NCBI GenBank assembly: GCA_013816805.1
Contig: JACDDS010000005.1
Span: forward strand, 185,455 to 249,454
DNA length: 64,000 nucleotides
Origin: Chitinophagales bacterium
Lineage (GTDB): Bacteria; Bacteroidota; Bacteroidia; Chitinophagales; UBA10324
Reading direction: 5' to 3'
Part shown: piece after piece, positions 45,598-55,830 of the stretch
Layout of the letters: every line of letters starts with the position of its first letter
How positions within the stretch are numbered: position 1 is the stretch's first letter
Made by a program: the position numbers and the translations under genes
Notes under the pieces: model-generated
What the model was told of the DNA's origin: nothing
Seen by the model: only the letters and a program-made list of their open reading frames with translations
The model's database searches: none

Positions 45598-48500
45598 TTA
45601 CTCCTCTTTCACCGCTTTCTTAACATAAAAATCATTCCCCGAAATAAGTTCGATAAAATACATCCCCGCCTGTAAATTTTCGAGGTGATTCAAATTAACC
45701 TGATTAATACCCTGTTTCAAATCAACCTTCCTTTCGAGTAATATGGTTCCTGAAACATTGGTCATTTGAAGGGATGCCATGTGGTCATATGCTGTAAGGA
45801 TCTGTACTGTTAACTGGTCGCTGAAAGGATTCGGCATTACCGAGACATCAGTGGTAATTACCTGGTCGGCATGAACCACTCTTACCGGAGAATACTTAAA
45901 AGATTCATCCTGGTCCACCAGGCGGAGGCGATAATAAATAGTACCGGCGCCTAACTTATCAATGCTGTAATCTATGAGTGAATAATCCAATGGCTGAATG
46001 GAATATCCTGCAGCTTTAACTTTACCGATCTCATTAAAATTTTTTCCATCAAGGCTTCGCTCCACTGAAAAATAATCACTGTTATATTCTGATTCAGTGT
46101 TCCACGTTAGCAATGCATTGTCATTCACATTCACCGCATTAAAAGCAGTAAGCTCTATCGGAAGCGGTGTATTTTGTAAGCTTATCCCAATTCCAAAATC
46201 GGAAAAGGAAGGAACAGAATTTCGTACCGCCACAATGGTTTTATTACTGCCCGAAGCATACTTTAATGATTGGGAATAATCATGTGTGCCAACAGAACCG
46301 TAATCTGTTCCAAGCCAGTCGGCATTTAGGCTCGCGCGTTTAATTACTCCCCAGGTACTATCTCTTTCTGTGAAACCTGCATTGCTATAACCGGTTTCGT
46401 ACAAGCTGACATTATAATCAAGGTTAGTTAAAACTCCGTTCGGAGTCATGGTCCAATACCCTGCATTCAAAATGTCAAAAATTGGAGTTGTATTTATAGA
46501 GCAAAGAGTGGAATTTGGTAAAGAACCCAGAATGGCACTGTTCCACTTAACCGTTAAATCTGTTAAGCCGGCAGCGATATTAAACTTCAATTGCGCCAGT
46601 TCATAATTTGAATTATCTCCTACCGGGAAATCATAGGTACTTCCAACAACCATGCTGCGCTGAAGCGTGCCATTAATACGTGGTGCCGAATAATAGGCAG
46701 GGTCGGAGGGATTAGTAAGCGCACCAATGATAGCCGTTGAAGCAGAATTGGTAATATCCAATTTATAGGCGATGGCGTCTATAATACCATTTGTTAACGT
46801 TAAAGCCTGGGCTACATATGCAACACTGCTTAGCGTTAATGTTTGCCCGGGTTTATCAACCACCAGGTTATCAAAAGTTTCGCCACCGGATTTTACAAGA
46901 GACTGTGCTTGCGTGCTGCTGGTGAAATATATCGTTCCGTTCGCAGGCGTAAAGGTTCCAAGGTCGGTCCAGTTACCATTCAGCTTTATAATACCACCGG
47001 ATAGTTTGAGCGTCCCGTTGATGATTATATCGTTGGATACCAAAAGAAATTTGTTCGCATTATTCATATCCAGTGTACAACCCACGTCTATCGTAAGATT
47101 GTGGGAGATGCCATAGTTAGTCCCGGAAATGGTGTTGTTTCCCATATTCAAAGTAGTACCATTGCTCACTTGCACATCATATGGATAACCGGATCCGGAA
47201 GTCTTACTCATTTCCACACCACGGTTATAAGAGTTACCAGAATAATATTGAAGAATGGAACCTACTGCATAAACAGGCCCCTCTGTATTCACCAAACCAG
47301 TGCTATTGATCCGCAGGACGTAATTAATTGTAGTAAGGGAGGGCCCAAAGCTGAAGCCTCCGTTTAATTCTACCCGAACCTTATCACCAAAGACCAGCAA
47401 ACTACTTTGATCACTGCGGCTTACTGCGTTTCCATCATTAATTATAAAAGGACTTATGGTAGCACTGGAATTAGTAATGCTTCTATTTCCCCCGGTAAGG
47501 TAAATACCCGCAAAACCAAGGCTTCCAAAAGTGCAGGTATTTCCATTTAAATCCAACGGGCCGGCAGCAAGAAATTGTAACCCATTACCCCCGTTATTAT
47601 TAGTGACAATCAGTTTTGTTCCTGAGGCCAGTTTAATACCAACTGTAGAAGTGTTTTTATCCACTATGTAATCAAAAGTCTCCGTAGTGAGGGAAGCGGT
47701 ATTGGTAATGATCTGACCTGTAACTGCAGTACCGGTAAAAAATACTGCTCTTTTATTCGGAGCAAAAGAGCCTGCATTCGTCCAATTTCCTCTAATATAG
47801 AAATCTCCAGATGTGTCATTTAAAACCAATATGTTGGCGCCCTTAATAGTTAAATCACCTGCCATAGCGCGGTCAGTGGTGGTCATCTTGAGTGTAGTGC
47901 TTGACAGGGTCACGTTATTTGGCCTGCCAAATCCCGCTGTGCCATCGGTAGCAGCCGTCCACTCTGTTCCTACATTATAGCTACCGGAAGTAGAATAGGT
48001 GAGCGTAGACGCTACTCCGTAAGTAGGTGCATTTGTGCTTACATATCCGCCCGGTAAAATCTGCAGGTTACTGATAATAGTTTCAGAGGTGGCTAAAAAA
48101 TCAACACCTGTATTTAGATCGATCGCATAAAAAGTAGTGGCTACACCGGTAATCTTACCTCTCAATGTGTTTGCCGGTCCATCAAAGGAAACGGTACCTA
48201 AACCGGTGGTGAATGTTCCGTTGTTTGAAAATATTCCGGTTGAGCAGTTTCCGTCAATATGCAGGGTTGCTGAACCTGATATTACAAGAGTACCGCCTGA
48301 GCTAATAGTTACCGTGTTAGCATAGGCTGTACTTGATATAGTAACTGTTACGCCGCTGCTTATAGTTACGGCAGTGCTAGTTGTAGGCACCGATGCAGAT
48401 GACCAGTTTGATGCAGTGTTCCAGTCACCGCCAGACGCACCTACGAAAGAAGCTGCAGAACCCGGCTCATCGGCTCCTACTGTCGGAGGAGAGTTGCGCG

Positions 48501-50898
48501 TGGTGCCATCGTAATCTATGGTAATAGAAACTGTGGTTCCGCTGCCGACAAGAGTGCAATCATTTAGGTGGAGATCATTGGCAATATTTGTAAAAGTAGG
48601 CGCTACAGAAACAGAATTAAGGTCTGACCCGGTGGCTTGCCACGCGGTTAAGGTTGCATAATTGGTGGCAGCAACAGTAACTAAAGTAACATTGGAGGTG
48701 GTGTATAAGTCATTATAATTAGAAGTAGTGTTAGTTTGCTGCTGTGTAGCGGTGGCAAAATACATCGCCACGTTATTTCCGGGTGTAGCGGAAGTCCTGT
48801 TGTTATAAAAGATATTGTCTTTAACGATGGTACCGGAAGTATTCGCCTGGAAACGTATGCAGGTGGTGACAACCGCTGTGCCTGTAGCTACACCTGTTAC
48901 AACTACTGAATTATAATATAGGGTTGGCGTGCCTCCCTGCAAATCAATCCCGCTGATAAGCGGATTTTTAGTAACAGTATTCCCTACCGAAATCATGTTA
49001 TTTGAAATAGTTTCTGTACCACCTGTAATTCTTAAACCATCGATAACTGAACTGGTGCTTGAAGCTGCAGTAGATAAATCATAAATTAAATTCCGTGCAA
49101 TAATATGTCCAGTCCCAGTGCCGGCAAAAAAAATTCCATATACATTAACAGCAAAATTATTGATGTTCGTATTCGAAAGAGTTGCAATAGTATTTTGTGA
49201 GATATTTTCACCACCACTTGAGAGGGTATTATCATTAATGCCTATAACTGAAGCAGTTTTGTTTACTTGAATATTAGGATTTGCATTAGTTAGATTTTTG
49301 ATAATATTATTGGTGACACTGTTTGCTATTCCTGAAATAAAATTGATTCCAATTACTTGGAAAAATGATCCCCCTTGATTATAGGTTAGATTTGATATGG
49401 TATTACCTGTTGCAGATACAGTTGAAGCAGAGTTGCTTTCTATACCCACAACTAAGGAATTAAGTGCTGAAGTATTACCAGTTGAATTTAATAAGCTGTT
49501 AGTTAATGTGGTGCTCCCTATAATATTGTTATTAATTGTTGCTGTATTAGTCGCTGAGCTTCCAGGTATAGTTATGCCTTTTAAATTTACGTAAACGTTA
49601 CCAACTGAAACATTTGCCACCGTGACACCTGAAATCTGATTATTTGATAGGGTGGAGTTTGCAGGAACAAGTGTACCTGAATTCCCCTGCGAGGCAATTC
49701 CCGTAACAATACCACCAGGACTTGTATTTACATTCACAGTAATGCTTCCATTTATCGTATTTGAACCAATGGTATTTCCTGTTACGGTCCCAACATTCAC
49801 CAATCCTCCCTGGATATCTATTCCACAAAAAATAAAAGGAGCTGATATTTGACCAGAGGCAGTATTTAGCAATATATTTTTTATAGTATTATTCTGAACG
49901 CTGGTTGCAGTACCCGAATTAAGTGTGGCAAGATCAATTCCGCAAAATTTATTACCAAAAGTAGTTAGGGTAAAGGTTAAAGCCGTACCTCCGGCATTAA
50001 CTGCCGTTCCCCCGATATAATTATTGGTTATTTGAAAGTTTCCTCCATTATTTCCTGAAATACGGATACCATAATTTTCAGGAGAGCTACCAGTTGTAGT
50101 GATTGATGCCGTATAGTAGATACTGTTACCGGTTATGGTCCAGTCCGTGCTGCCTCTGGTGTAGCAATGAATACCTGCACCGCGTAACGGACCACTGGAG
50201 CTAGTTAAGCTAACGCAATTAATTATTTGATTGTTGGTGATGGAAATATTTGAATTATAATTAGCCAGTACATAAGAAGCAGAGCTTTGATATGAAAATA
50301 TTCCAAAGCAGGGGAAACCGTTACTGCTTTCCCTTATAATACAATTTGAAATGGTGATGTTATCGTTACCCGAGCCGCTTGTAGTATTTGGATCAGCTAA
50401 AAATATAACTCCACTATTGGCAGTAACATTTTCACTTCCTTTAATAGTGCAATTGGTTATTGTATTATTCTTCGCATCACTATTAAATCGGATAGTTGCC
50501 GGTGCAGAGGCATTTGTATTTTCAAAGGTTAAAGTATTTCCACCGCTGTTCAAGCCATCGATAGTAACATTGCTTGCGCCATTCAATTCAAAAATCGGTG
50601 TTCCAGAAAAGTTGCCTGTTACCGTGCTGCCGGTTCCGCCAGTCGGTTTAATGGTCAAGGTGGACCAGCCCTGGTTTTGAAGGGTGGGGGCAGTTATAAC
50701 TTCGGTAATGATGCCCTGAATAGTTATTAAAATATTGTTACCTGTTTGAATATTCCCAGCAATAGCGAGAGCCTGTACTGCTGCATTTAAGTTTGTATAG
50801 CTGCCGTTTACACCTCCAGAAGCACCACTCACTACCACCTGGGCCATTGCCCCGTGTACCAGGAAACAACAAAAAAGGAATGCGTGAAATTTTTTCAT
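45598..50898 (-). CDS. Giant secreted beta-helix protein with T9SS sorting domain
   Basis: 1766 residues. After a signal peptide (FLFCCFLVHGAMAQ) come ~800 residues of right-handed parallel beta-helix repeats rich in Asn, Thr, Ser and Ile (units such as ITNNQIINCVS, ITNNYIGGTAV, ISNNMISVGNTV). A middle part has strand repeats beginning GASGGDWNTASNWSSASVPT, a segment typical of Bacteroidota adhesins. Near 1600 lies a WNTESEYNSDYFSVERS domain, common next to T9SS tails, and the protein ends in a T9SS CTD (VMPNPFSDQLTVQIL ... GMYFIELISG). A surface adhesin or polysaccharide-binding protein is likely; no catalytic residues can be assigned. Confidence 0.87.
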   Translation of the reverse strand: MKKFHAFLFCCFLVHGAMAQVVVSGASGGVNGSYTNLNAAVQALAIAGNIQTGNNILITIQGIITEVITAPTLQNQGWSTLTIKPTGGTGSTVTGNFSGTPIFELNGASNVTIDGLNSGGNTLTFENTNASAPATIRFNSDAKNNTITNCTIKGSENVTANSGVIFLADPNTTSGSGNDNITISNCIIRESSNGFPCFGIFSYQSSASYVLANYNSNISITNNQIINCVSLTSSSGPLRGAGIHCYTRGSTDWTITGNSIYYTASITTTGSSPENYGIRISGNNGGNFQITNNYIGGTAVNAGGTALTFTLTTFGNKFCGIDLATLNSGTATSVQNNTIKNILLNTASGQISAPFIFCGIDIQGGLVNVGTVTGNTIGSNTINGSITVNVNTSPGGIVTGIASQGNSGTLVPANSTLSNNQISGVTVANVSVGNVYVNLKGITIPGSSATNTATINNNIIGSTTLTNSLLNSTGNTSALNSLVVGIESNSASTVSATGNTISNLTYNQGGSFFQVIGINFISGIANSVTNNIIKNLTNANPNIQVNKTASVIGINDNTLSSGGENISQNTIATLSNTNINNFAVNVYGIFFAGTGTGHIIARNLIYDLSTAASSTSSVIDGLRITGGTETISNNMISVGNTVTKNPLISGIDLQGGTPTLYYNSVVVTGVATGTAVVTTCIRFQANTSGTIVKDNIFYNNRTSATPGNNVAMYFATATQQQTNTTSNYNDLYTTSNVTLVTVAATNYATLTAWQATGSDLNSVSVAPTFTNIANDLHLNDCTLVGSGTTVSITIDYDGTTRNSPPTVGADEPGSAASFVGASGGDWNTASNWSSASVPTTSTAVTISSGVTVTISSTAYANTVTISSGGTLVISGSATLHIDGNCSTGIFSNNGTFTTGLGTVSFDGPANTLRGKITGVATTFYAIDLNTGVDFLATSETIISNLQILPGGYVSTNAPTYGVASTLTYSTSGSYNVGTEWTAATDGTAGFGRPNNVTLSSTTLKMTTTDRAMAGDLTIKGANILVLNDTSGDFYIRGNWTNAGSFAPNKRAVFFTGTAVTGQIITNTASLTTETFDYIVDKNTSTVGIKLASGTKLIVTNNNGGNGLQFLAAGPLDLNGNTCTFGSLGFAGIYLTGGNRSITNSSATISPFIINDGNAVSRSDQSSLLVFGDKVRVELNGGFSFGPSLTTINYVLRINSTGLVNTEGPVYAVGSILQYYSGNSYNRGVEMSKTSGSGYPYDVQVSNGTTLNMGNNTISGTNYGISHNLTIDVGCTLDMNNANKFLLVSNDIIINGTLKLSGGIIKLNGNWTDLGTFTPANGTIYFTSSTQAQSLVKSGGETFDNLVVDKPGQTLTLSSVAYVAQALTLTNGIIDAIAYKLDITNSASTAIIGALTNPSDPAYYSAPRINGTLQRSMVVGSTYDFPVGDNSNYELAQLKFNIAAGLTDLTVKWNSAILGSLPNSTLCSINTTPIFDILNAGYWTMTPNGVLTNLDYNVSLYETGYSNAGFTERDSTWGVIKRASLNADWLGTDYGSVGTHDYSQSLKYASGSNKTIVAVRNSVPSFSDFGIGISLQNTPLPIELTAFNAVNVNDNALLTWNTESEYNSDYFSVERSLDGKNFNEIGKVKAAGYSIQPLDYSLIDYSIDKLGAGTIYYRLRLVDQDESFKYSPVRVVHADQVITTDVSVMPNPFSDQLTVQILTAYDHMASLQMTNVSGTILLERKVDLKQGINQVNLNHLENLQAGMYFIELISGNDFYVKKAVKEE

Positions 50899-51170
50899 CA
50901 GGTTTTTTGATAAGGTGACAGGAAGCGAATTTACTTCAATCTGCCTGAAATTGCCAATACGATTTTGATCACTTACTTACAGCTGCTTATTATGGAATTT
51001 ACTCAATGGAAAAACAGCGAATTCCCGATATCAATATTTGGTCTGATTAAAAGGGACAAGGCGTAGTTTCTTTCACATACATATGTATTTTTTAAATGTA
51101 GCCGGTTCAGGTTATGGCTATAGTTTTTATATAATTTTAAACCGGATTATTCAACCTTAAAAATATAACT

Positions 51171-51914
51171 GTGAAAAAAACCTACACCTTGCTTGCTGTT
51201 CTGTTTTTAGTGACAGGCGCTGCCTTTGCACAAAAAACATCCTCGGTAACCTTTACAGTTGACATGTCGGCCTATGTGGCAGCCGGAGGATCCATCAGCC
51301 CGTGCGGAGTTCATGTTGCCGGAAATTTTCAAACTCCGCTCTCATGGGTTCCCTCCGATAGTTCTTACAAGCTTATTGATATGGGTAATAATATTTTTTC
51401 AGGAACCTTTATTATTTCACTGGATTCCTTTCCGCTGAAATTTAAATTTATAAACAGTCAGCAGGCAAGCTGTTCCTGGGGTGACGTGCATACGGACCAG
51501 GAAAGCCTGAGCGGCGACTGTACGGATGCCACTGACGATAACCGGTTTATAGCAGAAAATTTTGGCGCAGAATCATTCCTGTTTTATGCGGCTGACTGGG
51601 ATTCCTGTACAGGCTCAGAAATCACCCTAACAGGTATTTCTAATGCAGACCAATGGTCTGATACAGTTTCCGTTTTTCCGAACCCGGCTTCTGCCGAAAT
51701 CAGAATAAAATTTTCTCTTGTAAATGCCGAAAGGATACATTTTGTCTTAAGAAATTATACAGGAGAAGCTATTCGCAGCCTTTCCGATGAATTTTTAAGC
51801 GCCGGCGCACACGAAGCTGCATTTGATGTTTCTGATTTGACAAACGGAATTTATTTTATCGGATTTGAGGCATCGGGAAAACAGATAAATAAACCCTTGC
51901 AGATTATTAAGTAA
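51171..51914 (+). CDS. Secreted T9SS protein with starch-binding-like domain (paralogue 1)
   Basis: 247 residues from a GTG start. Signal peptide YTLLAVLFLVTGAAFAQ; then a ~110-residue beta domain beginning SVTFTVDMSAYVAAGG with GVHVAGNFQTPLSWVP and FPLKFKFINSQQASCSWGDV. The VHVAGNF...W...FKF pattern resembles CBM20/CBM48-like carbohydrate-binding folds. A T9SS domain ends the protein (VFPNPASAEIRIKF ... GIYFIGFEAS). Cys pairs in the beta domain may form disulphides. It precedes a paralogue and a GH13 enzyme on the same strand, suggesting a starch-related role. Confidence 0.82.
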   Translation: MKKTYTLLAVLFLVTGAAFAQKTSSVTFTVDMSAYVAAGGSISPCGVHVAGNFQTPLSWVPSDSSYKLIDMGNNIFSGTFIISLDSFPLKFKFINSQQASCSWGDVHTDQESLSGDCTDATDDNRFIAENFGAESFLFYAADWDSCTGSEITLTGISNADQWSDTVSVFPNPASAEIRIKFSLVNAERIHFVLRNYTGEAIRSLSDEFLSAGAHEAAFDVSDLTNGIYFIGFEASGKQINKPLQIIK

Positions 51915-52119
51915 CTTTAAAAGTGGAACCTGTTTTAATATGGAGGGTACGTAAATTTGTTTAAAATTTAATCATCCATAAATCCGCGGTCAGGTTAATT
52001 ACGTACAAATCATAACCATTAAATGCTTACTAATAATTTTCTCGTTGTAACATTGGTGGTTTAAAATTTGCATAATTTTAGCGGTCATAAAAAAATCATT
52101 CACAATAAAAAATCAACCC

Positions 52120-52863
52120 ATGAAAAAAATTTTTTACACGATTGGAGCCTTCTTCATTGTAACGCTCTTTACCATGAGGGCAAGTGCAGATGTTACTGTA
52201 ACATTTGTCCTGAATTTAGGTGATACCCTTACTGCCGGAACTAATGGCGTTCACGTTGCAGGAACTTTTTCAGATGAGGCTGCCACAACTACCGCAGGCG
52301 ATAGTCTTAACAATTGGGACCCTGCGTCAACGGCTGGCGGATTTACCGATAATGGAAATGGCACCTGGTCATTGTCAATAGTATTTCCTGAAAGCAGTAT
52401 TGGCGACACACTTCAGTTTAAATTTCTCACTGATAACATGTGGGGAACCGATGAAACTCACATAGATTCAACCTGTGGAATTAACAGCGGGGTAGGTAGC
52501 TTTAACCGTTCTTTAGTTATTCCGAGTGTTAGCTCCACTTATTCTGCCAGCTTCAACACGTGCGGCACCCTTTCCGTTACCGGCATCCATGAAGTAAAAG
52601 GTGCAGTTTCATCAATTGATATTTATCCTAACCCGGCCGTAAACAATGCTTCCGTAAATTTCTCAATGAAATCTGGTAAAAATGTAGAGATCACTCTGCA
52701 GAACTATACCGGACAGATTGTTAAGAAACTCGCGCAGGGCTATCAGTCTGCCGGCGGGCATATGCTTAATTTCTCTGTGGAAAATTTGGTTAACGGAGTA
52801 TATTTTGTGCGTATCTCTGAAGATGGGCAGTTGAGCAGTAAATCATTCCTGATTAATAAATAG
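52120..52863 (+). CDS. Secreted T9SS protein with starch-binding-like domain (paralogue 2)
   Basis: 247 residues, the same plan as its upstream paralogue: signal peptide ending MRASA, beta domain with TNGVHVAGTFSDEA, SLNNWDPAS and DTLQFKFLTDNMWG, and T9SS tail (IYPNPAVNNASVNF ... GVYFVRISEDGQ). The two share the GVHVAG core and a similar C-terminal ALRNYTG/LQNYTGQ helix region. A strong terminator follows, so it ends its transcript before the GH13 gene. Confidence 0.82.
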   Translation: MKKIFYTIGAFFIVTLFTMRASADVTVTFVLNLGDTLTAGTNGVHVAGTFSDEAATTTAGDSLNNWDPASTAGGFTDNGNGTWSLSIVFPESSIGDTLQFKFLTDNMWGTDETHIDSTCGINSGVGSFNRSLVIPSVSSTYSASFNTCGTLSVTGIHEVKGAVSSIDIYPNPAVNNASVNFSMKSGKNVEITLQNYTGQIVKKLAQGYQSAGGHMLNFSVENLVNGVYFVRISEDGQLSSKSFLINK

Positions 52864-52881
52864 ACTTGTAAGTAATTCTTT

Positions 52882-52910
52882 AAAGCCCACGTACCCCGTG
52901 GGCTTTTCTT
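52882..52910 (+). terminator. Rho-independent terminator
   Basis: AAAGCCCACG, a 5-nt loop, CGTGGGCTTT and then T-rich sequence. It lies 19 bp after the second small T9SS gene and 22 bp before the GH13 start. The GH13 gene therefore needs read-through or a promoter overlapping this hairpin. Confidence 0.85.
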
Positions 52911-52931
52911 ATTTGTTCAATCCGCACTCTT

Positions 52932-55745
52932 ATGAAAAAAATTATTCCGGTTATTGCATTCCTGTTCGTTACTGCAATTGTATGGGCACAGGTGGTAATT
53001 ACATACCCGGTTTTTCCAACCGTGAATGACACCTTAACCGTTACGTATAATGCAGCAGAAGGAAACGGGGCTTTAAAAGGATATACCGGAGATGTGTATG
53101 CACACACAGGATTACTTACCAGCCAGGGTTCCGGATGGCAGCATGTGGGAGATGTGTGGGGAACAGCGGATTCTATGTTTTTAATGACCAGGATAGGAAC
53201 TGATCTCTATACCATCACATTTCAAATCAGAAGTTTTTATGGAGTAAATGCAGGAGAAATCGTGTATTCGATGGCATTTGTTTTTAGAAATACCGATGGA
53301 ACACTTGTAGGCAGAAATACTAACGGCTCAGATATTTTTTATGATGTATGGGATGGTATTTCACTCGAATCAAAACTATTAACCCCTGATGAATCAGCTC
53401 TTTCAGTAAATTTTGGAGATACGATTCCAGTCATGTTTGCTTCGTCACAATTGTCTACCATCTCCTTTTACCAAAATAACATTCTTATCCAGCAATTTCT
53501 GAACAGTGATTCAGTCGGATATACCCTTATTGCCAATGCATACGGAGCCACGTGGATAAAGGCTGTTGCAGATGATGGCGCCCAACAATCATCAGATTCT
53601 TTCTACTACTTTATTCCGCCACCTGTTACAGTGGCGCCGCTTCCCGCAGGTGTGGATGATGGTATTAACTATGTGGATGATTCCACTGCAACACTTGTTT
53701 TGGTTGCACCAAAGAAAAAATACGTGTACGCTATTGGAGATTTCAGTAACTGGCTGATTGATGACAGCATGTACATGAAGATGACGCCTGACAGCAGCCG
53801 CTGGTGGGTTACATTACACCATTTGATTCCGCTAAAAGAATATACCTACCAGTACCTGGTGGATGGAACCTTGTATATAGCGGATCCTTACAGCGATAAA
53901 ATTCTGGATCCTGATAATGATCCCTATATTTCTTCTGTTACTTATCCAAACCTGTTGCCTTATCCTACGGGAAAGGCTACAGGTATTGTTTCCGTTCTGG
54001 AAACCGGGCAGCCTGCCTACGAATGGCAGGTGAGTTCTTATAAGCGCCCGGACAAGACTAACCTGGTGATCTATGAATTACTCATTCGGGATTTCATAAG
54101 TGCACACGACTATCACACACTTAAAGATTCTCTTCCTTACCTGCAGCAATTAGGAATAAATGCAATCGAGCTCATGCCCGTTTCAGAATTTGAAGGAAAT
54201 GTGAGCTGGGGTTATAATCCCGATTTTTATTTCGCGCCTGATAAATATTACGGACCGAAAGATTCCCTGAAATCATTTATTGATGCATGCCATGCACTTG
54301 GTATAGCTGTAATTCAGGATATTGTACTTAATCACTCCTGCGAACAATCTCCCATGGTGCAGTTGTATTGGGATGCTGTAAACAACCGCTCTTCAGCTGA
54401 TAACCCATGGTATAATCCTGTTGCGAAACATCCTTTTAACGTCTGCTATGATTTCAACCACGAAAGCGAATACACAAAAAACTTTACTAAAGATGTTTTA
54501 AAATATTGGGCCGAAGAATACAAAATAGATGGATGGCGCTTTGATCTTGCCAAAGGCTTTACTCAATTTTATTCAGGAGACGACTTAAACTTATGGAATA
54601 AATACGATCAGTCACGTGTGAATATTTGGGAAGATTATAACAATTTCATTCGCAGCATTGATTCAAACCTTTATGTAATCCTGGAATATTTTGCCGATAA
54701 CGATGAAGAAAAAGTTTTAGCAGGTCAGGGTATGATGCTTTGGGGCAACCTTGCCTATAATTATCAGCAGGCTGCCATGGGTTATTCGCAAAATGATTTC
54801 TCGTGGATATCGTACAAATCGCGACGGTATGACAGCGCTTATGTAGTTGGCTATATGGAAAGCCACGATGAAGAGCGGCTGACCTATAAAGTGGAAACCT
54901 ATGGTAACCATACTGTTACTTATGATGTGCGCCCTTTGGATTCGGCATTAACCCGGATGAAGCTTGCTGCTGCTTTTTTTATACCGGTTCCAGGCCCAAA
55001 ATTAATCTGGCAGTTTGGAGAACTGGGTTATGATTACCCGATTAATTATTGCCCCGATGGAACCATAAGCGACTATTGCCGCACCGATCCAAAGCCTATT
55101 AAGTGGGATTATTTAAACTATGGGCCCCGCAGATGGGTTTATAATTTCTATGCTGCTTTAATTCATCTTAAAGAAACGTATCCTGTTTTCAGAACAGCTG
55201 ATTATTCCATGCAAGTAAGCTCCTTTCTGAAAAGCATTCATCTTAATGATTCCTCATTTAATGTCTGCATCCTGGGCAACTTCGATGTATACCCAGGGTC
55301 TATAACTCCGGCCTTTCAAAAGGCCGGCACCTGGTATGAATATTTTACAGGAGATTCTCTTTCAATTACAGATGTGAATGCCCCTTTGGCTTTTGCATCC
55401 GGGGAATATCGCTTTTATACTTCAATTAGATTAGCAATGCCCGATCTTGGGAATGTGGGTATTGATGACCCTGCGCAAACGCATACCCTTGCATTGTTCC
55501 GGAATTTTCCTAACCCATTCAATAATAATACAACCATTGATTTTTATATTCCGGAAGGTGGAAAGGCACGAATAGAATTATTGGATCTGCAGGGACAAAT
55601 ATTGAAACTTATTGCAGATAGAAATTTTATAAAAGGATACTATACGGTGGAATTATCGGCTGATGACTTTAGCAATGGAATTTATTTCTGCAAACTTACA
55701 TCCGGTGGTTCATCAAAAACTATAAAAATAGTGGTGGATAAGTAA
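52932..55745 (+). CDS. Secreted GH13 alpha-amylase-family enzyme with CBM48-like and T9SS domains
   Basis: 937 residues. A signal peptide ends near residue 20; an N-terminal beta region follows (21-230), then a CBM48-like domain (~255-335; YAIGDFSNWLIDD, YQYLVDGTLYIADPYSD) and the GH13 barrel (~375-750). Catalytic residues: Asp538 in DGWRFDLA (nucleophile), Glu585 in VILEYFAD (acid/base) and Asp646 in MESHDEERL. DIVLNHS is also kept. A T9SS CTD ends the protein (NFPNPFNNNTTIDFYI ... GIYFCKLTSGG). It acts outside the cell on alpha-glucan; hydrolase or branching-type activity cannot be settled. Confidence 0.92.
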   Translation: MKKIIPVIAFLFVTAIVWAQVVITYPVFPTVNDTLTVTYNAAEGNGALKGYTGDVYAHTGLLTSQGSGWQHVGDVWGTADSMFLMTRIGTDLYTITFQIRSFYGVNAGEIVYSMAFVFRNTDGTLVGRNTNGSDIFYDVWDGISLESKLLTPDESALSVNFGDTIPVMFASSQLSTISFYQNNILIQQFLNSDSVGYTLIANAYGATWIKAVADDGAQQSSDSFYYFIPPPVTVAPLPAGVDDGINYVDDSTATLVLVAPKKKYVYAIGDFSNWLIDDSMYMKMTPDSSRWWVTLHHLIPLKEYTYQYLVDGTLYIADPYSDKILDPDNDPYISSVTYPNLLPYPTGKATGIVSVLETGQPAYEWQVSSYKRPDKTNLVIYELLIRDFISAHDYHTLKDSLPYLQQLGINAIELMPVSEFEGNVSWGYNPDFYFAPDKYYGPKDSLKSFIDACHALGIAVIQDIVLNHSCEQSPMVQLYWDAVNNRSSADNPWYNPVAKHPFNVCYDFNHESEYTKNFTKDVLKYWAEEYKIDGWRFDLAKGFTQFYSGDDLNLWNKYDQSRVNIWEDYNNFIRSIDSNLYVILEYFADNDEEKVLAGQGMMLWGNLAYNYQQAAMGYSQNDFSWISYKSRRYDSAYVVGYMESHDEERLTYKVETYGNHTVTYDVRPLDSALTRMKLAAAFFIPVPGPKLIWQFGELGYDYPINYCPDGTISDYCRTDPKPIKWDYLNYGPRRWVYNFYAALIHLKETYPVFRTADYSMQVSSFLKSIHLNDSSFNVCILGNFDVYPGSITPAFQKAGTWYEYFTGDSLSITDVNAPLAFASGEYRFYTSIRLAMPDLGNVGIDDPAQTHTLALFRNFPNPFNNNTTIDFYIPEGGKARIELLDLQGQILKLIADRNFIKGYYTVELSADDFSNGIYFCKLTSGGSSKTIKIVVDK

Positions 55746-55830
55746 GGAGGAAGACCTGCAAGTTACTTTCACAAACACTGAGAAAAATGATTTAAATAAA
55801 ACTCATTCTATAAATATTTGAATGCAGATA

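Noticed and set aside
50351..50680. Several 60-115-residue rightward frames antisense to the giant T9SS gene
   Set aside because: Low-complexity Thr/Asn-rich coding leaves open antisense frames; the translated peptides are hydrophobic and Val/Pro-rich without motifs.
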